NCBI RefSeq assembly: GCF_030159095.1
Contig: NZ_BRXS01000002.1
Location: 372,001 to 436,000, forward strand
Direction: 5' to 3'
Origin: Roseisolibacter agri
GTDB lineage: Bacteria > Gemmatimonadota > Gemmatimonadetes > Gemmatimonadales > Gemmatimonadaceae
DNA: 64,000 nucleotides
Part shown: positions 46,700 to 55,630 of the stretch, one piece after another
Layout: every line of letters begins with the position of its first letter
Numbering within the stretch: the first letter of the stretch is position 1
Position numbers and translations under genes: made by a program
Notes under the pieces: model-generated
The model's input: only the letters and a program-made list of their open reading frames with translations
Told to the model about the DNA's origin: nothing
Database searches by the model: none

Positions 46700-48205
46700 A
46701 TGGACACGACGGACTGCACCATCCTGCTGGTGGACGACGAGGTCGCGAACCTCGACCTGCTGGAGGTGGTGCTGCGGCCGAAGGGCTATCGCCGGCTGGT
46801 GCGCGTGAGCGACGCGCGCCGGGCGATGGACGCGTTCGACGCGGCGCGGCCGGACCTCGTGCTGCTCGACCTGCACATGCCGCATCGCGACGGCTTCGCG
46901 GTGCTGGCGGACATCGCCGCGCGCGTGAGCGCCGACGCGTTCGTGCCGGTGCTGGTGCTGACGGCCGACGTCACCGCGGCGGCACGCGAGCGCGCGCTGG
47001 CGGGGGGCGCGCACGACCTCGTGCTGAAGCCGTTCGACCGCGTGGAGGTGCTGCTGCGCGTGCGCAACCTGCTGCGCACGCGGCTGCTGCACGAGTCGCA
47101 GCGCCGCGCGCGCGCGGCGGCGGAGCTGCTGGCGGACGCGGGCCGCGTGCTGGTCGCGTCGCTGGACGGCGCGACCGCGCCCGCGCAGCTGGCGGCGCTC
47201 CTGGCCGACCGCGTGGCGGACGCCTGCGCGGTGGAGCTGGTGGTGGACGGCGCGTGCGTGCGCGTGGCGGAGGCGGGCATCGGGGCGGCCGATGCGTCGT
47301 GGGAGGTGCGCGTACCGCTGCACGCGGCGGACGCGGCGCCGATCGGGTGGCTGTCGCTGGCGCGCGGCGCGACGCGCGCGCCGTTCGACGACGACGACCG
47401 CGCGCTGGCGGCGGAGGTGGCGCGGCGCGCGGGGCTGGCGCTGGAGCGCGCGCGGCTGCTGCAGGCGACGCAGGCGGCGGTGACGACGCGCGACCACGTG
47501 CTGGCGGTGGTCGCGCACGACCTGCGCGGCCCGCTGGCCGCCGTGCGCTTCGACGTCGAGATGCTGCGCGCGGCCGAGACGCTGGCGGAGCCGGACGCGC
47601 GGACGCTGGCGCGCGTGGAGCGGGCGGCGGCGCGCATGGACGGGCTGATCGAGGACCTGCTGGACGTCGCGCGGTTGGACCGCGACGCGCTGGCGCTGGA
47701 GCGCCAGCCGCAGGACGTGCACGCGCTGCTGGAGGAGGCGGCGACGACGCTGCGTCCGCTGGTGGCGTCGTACGGGCTGCGCTTCGAGGTGTCGTTCGAC
47801 CTGCCGGGCGACGCGGCGCTGCCGGCGATGGACGTCGACGCGCGGCGGCTGCTGCAGGCGGTCTCGAACCTGGTGGGGAACGCGGCCAAGTTCGCGGCGC
47901 ACGACGGGTGCGTGGCGCTGACGTGGACGGTGACGGACGGCGAGCTGCGGATCGCGGTGCGCGACGACGGGCCAGGGATCCCCGCCGATCAGGTGCAGCA
48001 CATCTTCGGCGCGTTCTGGCAGGCGCGGCACGCGGACCGGCGCGGGCTGGGGCTGGGGCTCGCGATCGCGCGCGCCGTGGTCGAAGCGCACGGCGGGCGG
48101 CTGTGGGTGGAGAGCGTGGTGGGGGAGGGGTCGACGTTCGTGATCGCGCTGCCAATCGCGCGGTCGGAGGGGCAGGGGCTCCGTGAACTGCATCTGCAAG
48201 GATGA
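46700..48205 (+). CDS. Receiver-GAF-histidine kinase (response regulator fused in front of a kinase)
   Basis: 501 aa from ATG 46700 (GGAG 6-10 bases upstream); a GTG at 46679 overlapping the upstream stop as GTGA is the alternative and adds seven residues. Domains: receiver (D57 in VLLDLHMP, LTADVT, LKPFDR), a GAF-like segment (about 140-255), HisKA with H273 in VVAHDLRGPLAAVRF, HATPase with LVGNAAKFAAHDG, DDGPGIP and GLGLGLAIA. With an input receiver it can act as the next relay step after the nine-PAS kinase. Its last codons and stop lie in the left arm of hairpin B2. Confidence 0.92.
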   Translation: MDTTDCTILLVDDEVANLDLLEVVLRPKGYRRLVRVSDARRAMDAFDAARPDLVLLDLHMPHRDGFAVLADIAARVSADAFVPVLVLTADVTAAARERALAGGAHDLVLKPFDRVEVLLRVRNLLRTRLLHESQRRARAAAELLADAGRVLVASLDGATAPAQLAALLADRVADACAVELVVDGACVRVAEAGIGAADASWEVRVPLHAADAAPIGWLSLARGATRAPFDDDDRALAAEVARRAGLALERARLLQATQAAVTTRDHVLAVVAHDLRGPLAAVRFDVEMLRAAETLAEPDARTLARVERAAARMDGLIEDLLDVARLDRDALALERQPQDVHALLEEAATTLRPLVASYGLRFEVSFDLPGDAALPAMDVDARRLLQAVSNLVGNAAKFAAHDGCVALTWTVTDGELRIAVRDDGPGIPADQVQHIFGAFWQARHADRRGLGLGLAIARAVVEAHGGRLWVESVVGEGSTFVIALPIARSEGQGLRELHLQG

Positions 48206-48315
48206 AAGTCTGACAAGATCTGATAACGACGGATGGCTCCGCGTGGCTGCGAGGGATCTCGCCCTCCACAGGAGCCATCCGTCGTTATCAGACGTTATCC
48301 GATCTTCATCCTTGC
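48197..48315. repeat. Intergenic hairpin element, family B copy 2
   Basis: A perfect 22-bp stem (TCTGATAACGACGG... 48219-48240 against 48271-48292) inside outer arms GCAAGGATGAA / TTCATCCTTGC (to 48315). A diverged core GGATCTCGCC ... CAGGAGC occupies 48254-48275. The left end overlaps the last three codons of the kinase gene; the element lies between convergent genes. Confidence 0.87.
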
Positions 48316-48346
48316 ATGTCGTTCGGGTCCGGCGCGCCGACGCCCG

Positions 48347-48976
48347 TCAGCCCGCGTCGCGCAGGATCGGCCCCACGCGCGCGCGCTTCGACGTCCCGAG
48401 CTTCGCCAGCACGTGCATCGTGTGGTTGCGCGCGGTGTGCGCGCTCACGCCCAGCCGCTCCGCGAGCTCCGCGTTCGAGCACCCCTCGGCCAGCAGCCGC
48501 GCGACGATGACCTGCCGCGGCGTGAGCCCGAACCGCTCGCCGATCTGCGCGTCCGTCGGGCCCGCGGCGACGTCGGGCGTGGGCGTCGGGGCCTGCACCG
48601 CGGGCACGCGCGCCGTCGCGCGGCGCAGCAGCGCGTCCACGCGCGCCAGCAGCTCCATCGCGCTGAACGGCTTGGTGACGTAGTCGTCGGCGCCGTGCGC
48701 GAAGCCCTGCAGCTTGTCCGTCTCGTCGCGCCGCGCGGAGAGGATGAGCACCGGCGTGTCGAGCCCGCGCGCGCGCAGCTGTTGCAGCACCGTGTGCCCG
48801 TCGCGGTCCGGGAGGCCGAGGTCGAGCACGATCAGGTCCGGACGCTCGCTGGCGATCATCGCGGCCGCCTGGGCGGCGCGCGTGGCGAGCGACGTGTCGT
48901 GACCGCGGCGGCGCAGGTGGTCCTGGAGCGCCTCGGCGATCTCGGAGGTGTCTTCGACGATGAGGATGCGCGGCAC
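48347..48976 (-). CDS. Response regulator with LuxR-type output
   Basis: 209 aa from GTG 48976, chosen because the receiver fold begins at once (PRILIVEDTSEIAEAL); no good Shine-Dalgarno is seen and longer in-frame starts exist. Receiver: D52 in DLIVLDLGLPDRDG, LSARRDE and YVTKPFSAMELLARVD. The output is a LuxR/GerE helix-turn-helix, FGLTPRQVIVARLLAEGCS and NAELAERLGVSAHTARNH. An OmpR-like receiver joined to a LuxR-type HTH is slightly unusual. Convergent with the kinase cluster and a likely final target of it (inference). Confidence 0.88.
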   Translation of the reverse strand: MPRILIVEDTSEIAEALQDHLRRRGHDTSLATRAAQAAAMIASERPDLIVLDLGLPDRDGHTVLQQLRARGLDTPVLILSARRDETDKLQGFAHGADDYVTKPFSAMELLARVDALLRRATARVPAVQAPTPTPDVAAGPTDAQIGERFGLTPRQVIVARLLAEGCSNAELAERLGVSAHTARNHTMHVLAKLGTSKRARVGPILRDAG

Positions 48977-49188
48977 GGAGCGTCGAGGAGCGGCGGCGGC
49001 CTGGTGGGACGGGGCCGCCGGATGCGCGGCCACCGGGAAGCTTAGCGGCCGCGACCATGTGGCGTCGACGCCACGACCTTCCCCATGGGCGGCGGGCCCG
49101 GCGCGCGCTATCGTAGCGGACCGCTGCGCCGGGCGATCCGCCGACGGGCGCGGGGCGGTCCCCTTCACCCACCAGCCGCGAGCATCCC

Positions 49189-49770
49189 ATGACCCGTCCA
49201 GCCGCCGCTCTGACCGCCGTCGCCGCCGCCGCCGTGCTCCTCGCGGGCTGCCGGAGCGACGACGCCGGCATCGCCCCCCAGCAGCCGTCGGATGCCCCGT
49301 CGCTGGCGCGCGCCGCGGCGGCCTCCGGGGGCGCCACGCGCCTGACGGCGGAGATCGTCAACAGCGCCGGCGACGTGATCGGCGACGCGCGCCTCACCGA
49401 GGACGCGACCGGCACCGTGCACCTCACGGTGCACGTGAAGGGGCTGACGCCGGGGCTGCACGGCCTGCACGTGCACGCGGTCGGCAGCTGCGTCGGGCCG
49501 ACGTTCACGTCCGCGGGCGGCCACTACAACCCGGCGTCGCGGCAGCATGGGCACCTCAACCCGCTCGGCTACCACGCGGGCGACCTGCCGAACCTGATCG
49601 TCAACGGGGCCGGCGTGGGGCACCTGAGCGCCAACGTCGACCAGTTCTCGCTGGCCGCGCTGCAGGACGCCGACGGCAGCGCGCTGGTGATCCACGCGAA
49701 CCAGGACGACTACCGCACCGATCCGACGGGGAACAGCGGGGCGCGGATCGCGTGTGGAGTGCTGGAGTGA
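49189..49770 (+). CDS. Cu/Zn superoxide dismutase, lipoprotein (paralogue 2)
   Basis: 193 aa from ATG 49189. Lipobox LLAGC near residue 22. Same ligand set as the copy at 37391: HVHAVGSC, GGHYNP, HGHLNP, YHAGDLPNL and IHANQDD, with the disulfide cysteines kept. The two proteins share long identical segments (RLTEDATG, LTVHVKG, GNSGARIACGV), so they are recent paralogues within 12 kb. They differ mainly in the N-terminal linker. Monocistronic, followed by hairpin B3. Confidence 0.92.
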   Translation: MTRPAAALTAVAAAAVLLAGCRSDDAGIAPQQPSDAPSLARAAAASGGATRLTAEIVNSAGDVIGDARLTEDATGTVHLTVHVKGLTPGLHGLHVHAVGSCVGPTFTSAGGHYNPASRQHGHLNPLGYHAGDLPNLIVNGAGVGHLSANVDQFSLAALQDADGSALVIHANQDDYRTDPTGNSGARIACGVLE

Positions 49771-49845
49771 GGCGCTGCGGGAGGCGGGCTGCGGACTGCG
49801 GGTGCTGAGTCTGCATCCGCGCGCCGGACCCGCACTGCAACGGAA

Positions 49846-49964
49846 GCAAGGATAAAAATCTGAGAAGATCTGATAAGAGCGGAGGGCTCCGCGAGGCGGC
49901 GAGGAACGTCGCCCGACGCGGAGCCCTCCGTCGTTCTCAGATCTGTTGAGATCTTCATCCTTGC
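49846..49964. repeat. Intergenic hairpin element, family B copy 3
   Basis: Outer arms GCAAGGAT / ATCCTTGC (49846-49853, 49957-49964) enclose a long imperfect stem (AATCTGAGAAGATCTGATAA) and a 14-bp perfect inner stem (CGGAGGGCTCCGCG, 49880-49893 against 49917-49930). The core GGAACGTCGCC ... ACGCGGAGC is at 49903-49924. Confidence 0.87.
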
Positions 49965-50031
49965 CATGCCGTTCGTCGTTCAGATCCGCCGTCCGCAGCG
50001 TTCGGAGTGCCGCTTGCAGGGAGCCCTCCCG

Positions 50032-51114
50032 ATGTCGCTCCCCGACCTCCTCGGCCCGCTGCCGCCGACGCTGCGCGCGCTGGCGATCGTCGCCCTCGCG
50101 GCGCTCGTCGGCCTGCTCGCGCACGCGCTGCTCTACCGCGGGCTGCTGCGCCTGGGGCGGCGCGTGCCGGGCGTGCTGGTGTTCGACGGCGCGCTGCTGC
50201 ACCGCACGCGCACGCCGATGCGGGCGTTCCTCCCGCTGCTCGCCATCCAGACGGCGCTGCCGCTGCTGCGCGCCTCGATGTCGCGGGCGGCCGAGGAGAC
50301 CGCGGAGCGCGGGCTGTACGTGCTGCTGGTGGGCGCGGGCGCGTGGGTGCTGCTGGCGCTGACGCGCGTCCTCGACGACGTCGTCGAGCGGCGCTACGAC
50401 ATCGAGGTCGCCGACAACCTGCACGCGCGCCGCGTGCGCACGCGCGTCGGGCTGCTGCGGCGCGTGCTGGTCGTCGTCATCGTGTTCCTCGCCCTCGGCG
50501 CGGTGCTGATGCGCTTCCAGGGCTTCCGCGCGCTCGGCGCGGGGCTGCTGGCGTCGGCCGGCGTCGTCGGCATCATCGTCTCCATCGCGGCCCAGCGCCC
50601 GCTCGGCAACATCGTGGCGGGGGTGCAGCTCGCGCTGTCGCAGCCGATCCGCGTGGGCGACGCGGTCGTGATCGAGAACGAGTGGGGGACGGTCGAGGAG
50701 ATCAACCTCACGTACGTGGTGGTGCGCATCTGGGACCAGCGCCGCCTCGTGCTGCCGATCAGCCACTTCTTCGAGCGGCCGTTCCAGAACTGGACGCGCT
50801 CCTCCGCGCAGGTGATCGGCACGGTGTTCCTGTACGTGGACTACACGGCGCCGGTGGCCGCCATCCGCGCGGAGTTCGACCGCGTCGTGCGCACGTCGCC
50901 GCACTGGGACGGCCGCGTCGCGCAGCTGCAGGTGTCGGACGCCAGCGAGCGCACGATGCAGCTGCGCGCGATCATGAGCGCCGGCAACGCGGGCGCCGCG
51001 TGGGACCTGCGCTGCGACGTGCGCGAGCGGATGATCGACTGGCTACAGCGGGAGCATCCGGAAGTCCTGCCACGCGTGCGGCTGGATGGAGCGGCCGGCG
51101 CTCTCGGAACCTGA
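50032..51114 (+). CDS. MscS-family mechanosensitive ion channel
   Basis: 360 aa from ATG 50032 (GGGAG 8-12 bases upstream). About four transmembrane helices. The pore-lining helix and beta-domain entry follow the MscS pattern: GLLASAGVVGIIVSIAAQRPLGNIVAGVQ, then LALSQPIRVGDAVVIENEWGTVEEINLTYVVVR and the VLPISHFFERPFQNWTR loop. Opens under membrane tension to release solutes on hypo-osmotic shock. The C-terminal beta/alpha cap is shorter than in E. coli MscS. Followed by composite hairpin A3/C2. Confidence 0.92.
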   Translation: MSLPDLLGPLPPTLRALAIVALAALVGLLAHALLYRGLLRLGRRVPGVLVFDGALLHRTRTPMRAFLPLLAIQTALPLLRASMSRAAEETAERGLYVLLVGAGAWVLLALTRVLDDVVERRYDIEVADNLHARRVRTRVGLLRRVLVVVIVFLALGAVLMRFQGFRALGAGLLASAGVVGIIVSIAAQRPLGNIVAGVQLALSQPIRVGDAVVIENEWGTVEEINLTYVVVRIWDQRRLVLPISHFFERPFQNWTRSSAQVIGTVFLYVDYTAPVAAIRAEFDRVVRTSPHWDGRVAQLQVSDASERTMQLRAIMSAGNAGAAWDLRCDVRERMIDWLQREHPEVLPRVRLDGAAGALGT

Positions 51115-51359
51115 CGCTGCGTGCTGCGTGAACGGCCTCCGGACGCGTCGTCGCGCCGCGGAGACGGTGCCTGTTGGGGGGATGCGGATGCTCCGGATCT
51201 GAACGGATGCTTCGGATCGCCCCGCGTGGCGGCGACGCTCCCCGCACCCGCGAGGAATGATCCGTCTGATCCGTTCTCATCCGGAGCATCCGCATCCCCC
51301 AAAGGCCAAAGGGGGTCCGGCGCATCGAGGCCGGCCAAGCAGCACGGAGCACGCAGCGG
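51115..51359. repeat. Composite intergenic element: family A copy 3 nested in family C arms
   Basis: Outer arms CGCTGCGTGCT (from about 51116) and AGCACGCAGCG (to about 51358) use the family C word. Inside lies family A copy 3: a 22-bp perfect stem, GGGGGATGCGGATGC... at 51177-51198 against 51279-51300. The shared core is present in inverted orientation (51219-51241), read on the minus strand as GGAGCGTCGCC ... ACGCGGGGC. The spacer 51115-51454 contains no gene. Confidence 0.82.
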
Positions 51360-51454
51360 GTTGGAAGGGTTGGGATGAAAGCGCGCCCCCGTGCCGTCAG
51401 CGGTCGGGGGCAGCCCATCGGCGTGGCGGCCCCGATCCCCTGCCAGGAGCTTCC

Positions 51455-51850
51455 ATGCGCATCGCCCGCGCGCTCGTGCCGTTCGCCCTGCCGCTCGTGC
51501 TCGTCGTCCTCTCGGCCTGTGGTGGGGGCGGCAACGGGGGAGACGGCGGCACTGACTACTCGCCCGTGGAGCCGAGCGGCGGCGGCACCACCTCCACGCC
51601 GAGCACGAGCAGCGACATCCGCGTCTCGGACAACGCGTTCTCGCCCGCCGCCACCACCGTCGCGCCCGGGACCACCGTCACGTGGACGTGGGCCGCGAGC
51701 AGCGACCACGACGTCACGTTCACCGACGGCCCGCGCTCGCCCATCCAGCGCACCGGCACCTACCAGCGCACCTTCGCGACCGCGGGGAGCTTCCCGTACC
51801 GCTGCTCCATCCACGGCGCGGCGATGTCGGGCACGATCACCGTGCGCTAG
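51455..51850 (+). CDS. Plastocyanin/azurin-like cupredoxin lipoprotein
   Basis: 131 aa from ATG 51455. Lipobox LSAC near residue 22, then a Gly/Ser/Thr-rich linker (to about 52). The cupredoxin fold contains the type-1 copper ligands: the first His in SSDHDVTFTDG and the C-x2-H-x4-M cluster in YRCSIHGAAMSG. Probably a periplasmic or membrane-anchored electron carrier. Its TAG and the stop of the convergent ADOP permease share the palindrome CTAG (51847-51850). Confidence 0.9.
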   Translation: MRIARALVPFALPLVLVVLSACGGGGNGGDGGTDYSPVEPSGGGTTSTPSTSSDIRVSDNAFSPAATTVAPGTTVTWTWAASSDHDVTFTDGPRSPIQRTGTYQRTFATAGSFPYRCSIHGAAMSGTITVR

Positions 51851-54552
51851 TCGCGCCGCAGCGCCTCCACCGGCGGCAGCGCGGCCGCGCGGCGCGCCGG
51901 CAGCCAGCTCGCCAGCAGCGCGACGACGAGCAGCAGCGCGCACGTCGCGCCCAGCGTCAGCGGATCGGTCGGGCTCACGCCATACAGCAGGCCGCGCAGG
52001 AAGCGCGTCACCGCCAGCGCGCCCGCGAGCCCGATCGCCACGCCCGCGGCGGCCAGCGCCACGCCCTGCCGCGAGATCATGCGGCCGACGTCCAGCGGGC
52101 GCGCGCCGAGCGCGAGCCGCACGCCGATCTCGCGCTGGCGCAGGCTCACCCCGTACGCCATCACGCCGTACATCCCCACCGCGCCCAGCAGCAGCGCGAC
52201 CGCGCTCGCGACGCCGAGCAGCAGCGTCGTGAAGCGCGTGCGCGCGGCGGCGGCGCGCAGCGTATCCGCCATCGGCCGCTCGTCGTACGTCGGCACCGCC
52301 GGGTCGAGCGCGTGCACCGTGCGACGCACCGCCGCCACCAGCGCCGCCGGATCGCCCGCGGCGCGCAGCGCGAGCGTGACGCTCGTGGGCGCCCACGCGG
52401 TGTCGCGCTCGAACGCGTGGTACGGCAGGTAGAGCGCCTCCTCCGCCGGCCGGTCGAGCGCCGCGAGGTGCACGTCGCCCACGACGCCGACCACGGTGAG
52501 CCACGGGCTGACGAGCCCCGCGCGCACGCGCTTCCCGATCGCGCTCTGCCCCGGCCAGTAGCGCTGCGCGAACGCGCGGCTGACGATCACCTCGGTGGAG
52601 GCGCGCGCGGGATCCTGCGGCGCGAAGGTGCGCCCGGCGAGCAGCGGCGTGCCGACCGTCGCGAACCAGTCGCGGCTGACGTGCACCTGCTCGTGCACCG
52701 GCGGCACCGCGTCGCCGACCATCGGCCGGTCCTCCACGAACACCGTGCCGTTGTTGTGGTCCTCGGAGAGCGGGAGCCACGACGTGAGCGCCGCGTCGCG
52801 CACGCCCGGCAGCGCGTCCAGCTCGCGCAGCAGGCGGTCGTGGAAGCGTGCCACCGACGCCGCGTCGCGGTAGCTCGACGGCGGCAGCGCGATGCGCACC
52901 GCCAGCACGCGCGCCGGATCGAAGCCGGGCGCCACGTCGCGCAGCCGCGCGAAGCTGCGCGCCATCAGCCCCGACGCGGCCACGAGCACCAGCGCCAGCG
53001 CGACCTGCGCCACCACGAGCGCCTTGCGCGCCGACTGGCGCCGCACGCCCGCCGTGGCCGCGCGGCCCGCGTCGCGCAGCACCGCGGCCACCGGCACGCC
53101 ACGCGCACGCAGCAGCGGCAGCGCGCTCGCCGCCACCGTCGCGAACGCCGCCGCGGCCAGCGCGAACAGCAGCACGGGCCCGTCCACGCCCACCTCGCTC
53201 AGCCGCGGCAGGTCCACGCCGCTCGGCAGCGCGCGCAGCAGGCGCACGCCGGCCACCGCCAGCGCCACGCCGCCCGTGCTCCCCAGCACACCGACCACCG
53301 CCGCCTCGGCCAGGTACTGCGCGGCCGCCGCGCGCCCCGCGCCGAGCGCGCTGCGCACCGCGAGCTCGCGCTGTCCCTCCTCGGCGCGCACGAGGAAGAG
53401 GCTCGCGACGTTCGCGCACGCGATCAGGAGCACGAGCCCCGCGCCGCCCAGCAGCACCCAGAGCAGCCCGCGCACCCGGCCGACGATCGCCTCGCGCAGC
53501 GGCGCGACCACGGGCGCGAGCCGCGCCTGCGCCCACATCGCCGGCGGCACGTCGCCCGGATACTCCTCGATCACCCGCGGCAGGATGCGCGCGAGCTCCG
53601 CGACCGCGCGCTCGGGCGTGACGCCGGGCTTCAGCCGCGCGACCTGCGTGTAGTTGAAGTTGCCCGGCGACGCGGTCGCCGCGTCGAACGGGAGCGGATA
53701 CCAGAGCTGCGTGCTCGCCGACGGGTACTGGAAGCGCGCGGGCATGATGCCCACGACCTCGCGTGGCGAGCCGTCCACGACGACCTGACGGCCCACGACC
53801 GACGGATCGCCGCCGAAGCGCCGCCGCCACAGCCCTTCCGAGAGCACCACCACCGGCCGCGCCCCGCGCCGGTCCTCGCCCGCGACGAAGGTGCGGCCCT
53901 GCAGCGCCGTCGCGCGCAGCGTCGGGAAGAGGCTCGCGCTGACGCCGGCCGCGACCAGCCGCTCGGCCTGCATCGCGCCGCCGGCCGTCGCGACGAGGTT
54001 CACCTCGGTGGCGCGGTGCACGCCCGTGCGCTCGAACGCCGTCGCGCGGCGCTCGTAGAGCAGGAAGCCCGCGTCCGACTGCTGGACCTCGGGCACGCCG
54101 GGGACGGCCGTCGTGTGCGTGACGGCGAGCAGGCGCTCGGGCTCGGGGAAGGGGAGCGGGCGCAGGAGCACGCCGTGCACGAGGCTGAACACCGCCGTCG
54201 CCGCGCCGATCCCGAGCGCCAGCGTCCCGATCGCGACCAGCGCGAACGCCGGACGGCGCGCCAGCGCGCGCGCCGCGAGCCGCGCCTGCCGCGCCGCCGC
54301 GCCCCACCACTCGCGGCGCGACCGCGTGCGCTCGCCCGCGGCGTCGATGGCCTCGCACTCGGCGCGCACGCCGGCCACGTCGCCGAAGCGCGCGCGCACC
54401 TCGGCCTCGGCCTGCGGGCGCGCCATGCCGAGTGCCACCAGCTCGTCGACGCGCTCCTCGATGTGGAAGCGCAGCTCCGCGTCGACGTCGCGCAGCCGCG
54501 TGGCGCGCGTGCGGCGCAGGAGCGCGAGGCGGAAGCGTCGGCGCGCGGTCAC
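51847..54552 (-). CDS. ADOP/MacB-FtsX-type permease
   Basis: 901 aa from GTG 54552 overlapping the padR stop as GTGA. N-terminal ~70 residues form the ADOP cap (ELRFHIEERVDELVALGM, EAEVRARFGD). Then come the MacB-like layout, TM1 (FALVAIGTLALGIGAATAVFSLV), a large periplasmic domain, three TMs, a second periplasmic domain (VSRAFAQRYWPGQSAIGKRV) and three final TMs with GVMAYGVSLRQREIGVRLALGA and ASWLPARRAAALPPVEALR. The pairing with PadR is characteristic of Acidobacteria and Gemmatimonadota. No ATPase is adjacent. Substrates unknown; lipid, peptide or drug export is usual for the superfamily. Confidence 0.93.
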   Translation of the reverse strand: MTARRRFRLALLRRTRATRLRDVDAELRFHIEERVDELVALGMARPQAEAEVRARFGDVAGVRAECEAIDAAGERTRSRREWWGAAARQARLAARALARRPAFALVAIGTLALGIGAATAVFSLVHGVLLRPLPFPEPERLLAVTHTTAVPGVPEVQQSDAGFLLYERRATAFERTGVHRATEVNLVATAGGAMQAERLVAAGVSASLFPTLRATALQGRTFVAGEDRRGARPVVVLSEGLWRRRFGGDPSVVGRQVVVDGSPREVVGIMPARFQYPSASTQLWYPLPFDAATASPGNFNYTQVARLKPGVTPERAVAELARILPRVIEEYPGDVPPAMWAQARLAPVVAPLREAIVGRVRGLLWVLLGGAGLVLLIACANVASLFLVRAEEGQRELAVRSALGAGRAAAAQYLAEAAVVGVLGSTGGVALAVAGVRLLRALPSGVDLPRLSEVGVDGPVLLFALAAAAFATVAASALPLLRARGVPVAAVLRDAGRAATAGVRRQSARKALVVAQVALALVLVAASGLMARSFARLRDVAPGFDPARVLAVRIALPPSSYRDAASVARFHDRLLRELDALPGVRDAALTSWLPLSEDHNNGTVFVEDRPMVGDAVPPVHEQVHVSRDWFATVGTPLLAGRTFAPQDPARASTEVIVSRAFAQRYWPGQSAIGKRVRAGLVSPWLTVVGVVGDVHLAALDRPAEEALYLPYHAFERDTAWAPTSVTLALRAAGDPAALVAAVRRTVHALDPAVPTYDERPMADTLRAAAARTRFTTLLLGVASAVALLLGAVGMYGVMAYGVSLRQREIGVRLALGARPLDVGRMISRQGVALAAAGVAIGLAGALAVTRFLRGLLYGVSPTDPLTLGATCALLLVVALLASWLPARRAAALPPVEALRRD

Positions 54553-54887
54553 GCGCGCGGCGCGGCGAGCACGAGCCCGACCGCCTCCGTGTAGCGGGTC
54601 CACTTCGAGAGCTCGGCCGTCAGCGCGTGGCGTCCCTCGGGCGTCAGCCGGTAGAACTTCGCCTCGCGGTTCCGCTCCGTGACGCCCCACTCGGCGTCCA
54701 GCCACCCGCGCTGCTCCAGGCGGTGGAGCGCGGGATACAGCGCGCCCTCGGTGACCTGCAGCTGCGCCTGCGACGCCCGCTCGATCCAGCGCAGCACGCC
54801 GAGGCCGTGCATCGGGCCCCAGGACAGCGCCTTGAGGACGAGCAGGTCGAAGGTCCCGCGCACGAGGTCCAGCTCGGTCGATCCCAT
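54549..54887 (-). CDS. PadR-family transcriptional repressor
   Basis: 112 aa from ATG 54887 (GGAG six bases upstream). Winged helix: LVRGTFDLLVLKALSWGPMHGLGVLRWIERAS, then LQVTEGALYPALHRLEQRGWLDAEWG and FYRLTPEGRHALTAEL. The short single C-terminal helix indicates the PadR-s2 subgroup. Usually represses a neighbouring membrane-transport gene, here the overlapping ADOP permease. A 19-bp palindrome 12 bp upstream of its start is the likely operator. Confidence 0.93.
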   Translation of the reverse strand: MGSTELDLVRGTFDLLVLKALSWGPMHGLGVLRWIERASQAQLQVTEGALYPALHRLEQRGWLDAEWGVTERNREAKFYRLTPEGRHALTAELSKWTRYTEAVGLVLAAPRA

Positions 54888-54898
54888 CGGTGGCTCCA

Positions 54899-54917
54899 AG
54901 CCTAAGGTTCTTAGGCT
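54899..54917. promoter_or_regulatory. Palindromic operator, probable PadR site
   Basis: AGCCTAAG-GTT-CTTAGGCT: perfect 8-bp half-sites with a 3-bp spacer, 12 bp upstream of the padR start codon. It is AT-richer than its surroundings. Position in the leader or promoter suggests autoregulation of padR-ADOP. Confidence 0.75.
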
Positions 54918-55140
54918 ATGGTGCCGCCGCCCCGGCGCGAAGTCAAGGCGGCGTGACGTCCGTGCGTCGTCATCGGTCTGTCAGCGCCAGCCGGCCCGGG
55001 TCGAGCGCGCGGCTGGCGGTCCGCGGCGCGCGGCGACCCATCAGGCCCGTGCGGCGTCCATCTCGCGTCTCCGGATGACACCCGGTGCCGCGCGCGCCTA
55101 CTCTGGGTGCATCACCAACCTCGAGCAGGAGCGCACCACC

Positions 55141-55611
55141 ATGTCCGATGCCATGGATCGTCACCGGCGCCACCCGGCGCGGCTCGCCGCGACGCTCGCG
55201 GCGGCGTCCGTCGCGGCGCTGGCCGCCACCCTGTCGGCAGCCGGGACGGTCGGCGCGCAGGCCGCCGCACACGCGCCCGCGCCCGCGGCCGGCCCCGACC
55301 TGCAGGGGGTCTGGGACTTCACGATGCGCGTGGGGGAGCGGACGTCCCCCGGCTTCCTCGCGCTCGGGCCGGTCGAGCGGGGATGGGCCGGCTCGATCAC
55401 GATGTACCTGACGAACACGCTGGCGATCCGCACGCTGACCGTGGACGGGGACTCGGTGCGGATGGTCGTCGCCTCGCGGGAGGGCGACGTGCGCTTCCTG
55501 GGGCGCTTGGCCGACGACGCGCGCACGATGGCGGGCATCGTGGAATACCACGGCGGCGCGCGCCTTCCGATGACGGCCACCCGCCGCGCCCTGCCCGTCG
55601 CGCCGCGCTGA
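55141..55611 (+). CDS. Secreted protein of unknown function (156 aa)
   Basis: ATG 55141 with AGGAG 9-13 bases upstream. A basic N-terminus and hydrophobic signal run to about residue 42 (TVGAQAAAHA). The mature part is a small beta-rich domain: DLQGVWDFTMRVGERTSPGFLALGP, GWAGSITMYLTNTLAIRTL and VRMVVASREGDVRFLGRLADDARTMAG. This resembles small lipocalin/avidin-like domains common in secreted Gemmatimonadota hydrolases. No catalytic residues seen. It sits 19 bp before the LytS-type kinase and may be co-transcribed with it. Confidence 0.7.
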   Translation: MSDAMDRHRRHPARLAATLAAASVAALAATLSAAGTVGAQAAAHAPAPAAGPDLQGVWDFTMRVGERTSPGFLALGPVERGWAGSITMYLTNTLAIRTLTVDGDSVRMVVASREGDVRFLGRLADDARTMAGIVEYHGGARLPMTATRRALPVAPR

Positions 55612-55630
55612 GTCCCGACCCGGCTCCCGA

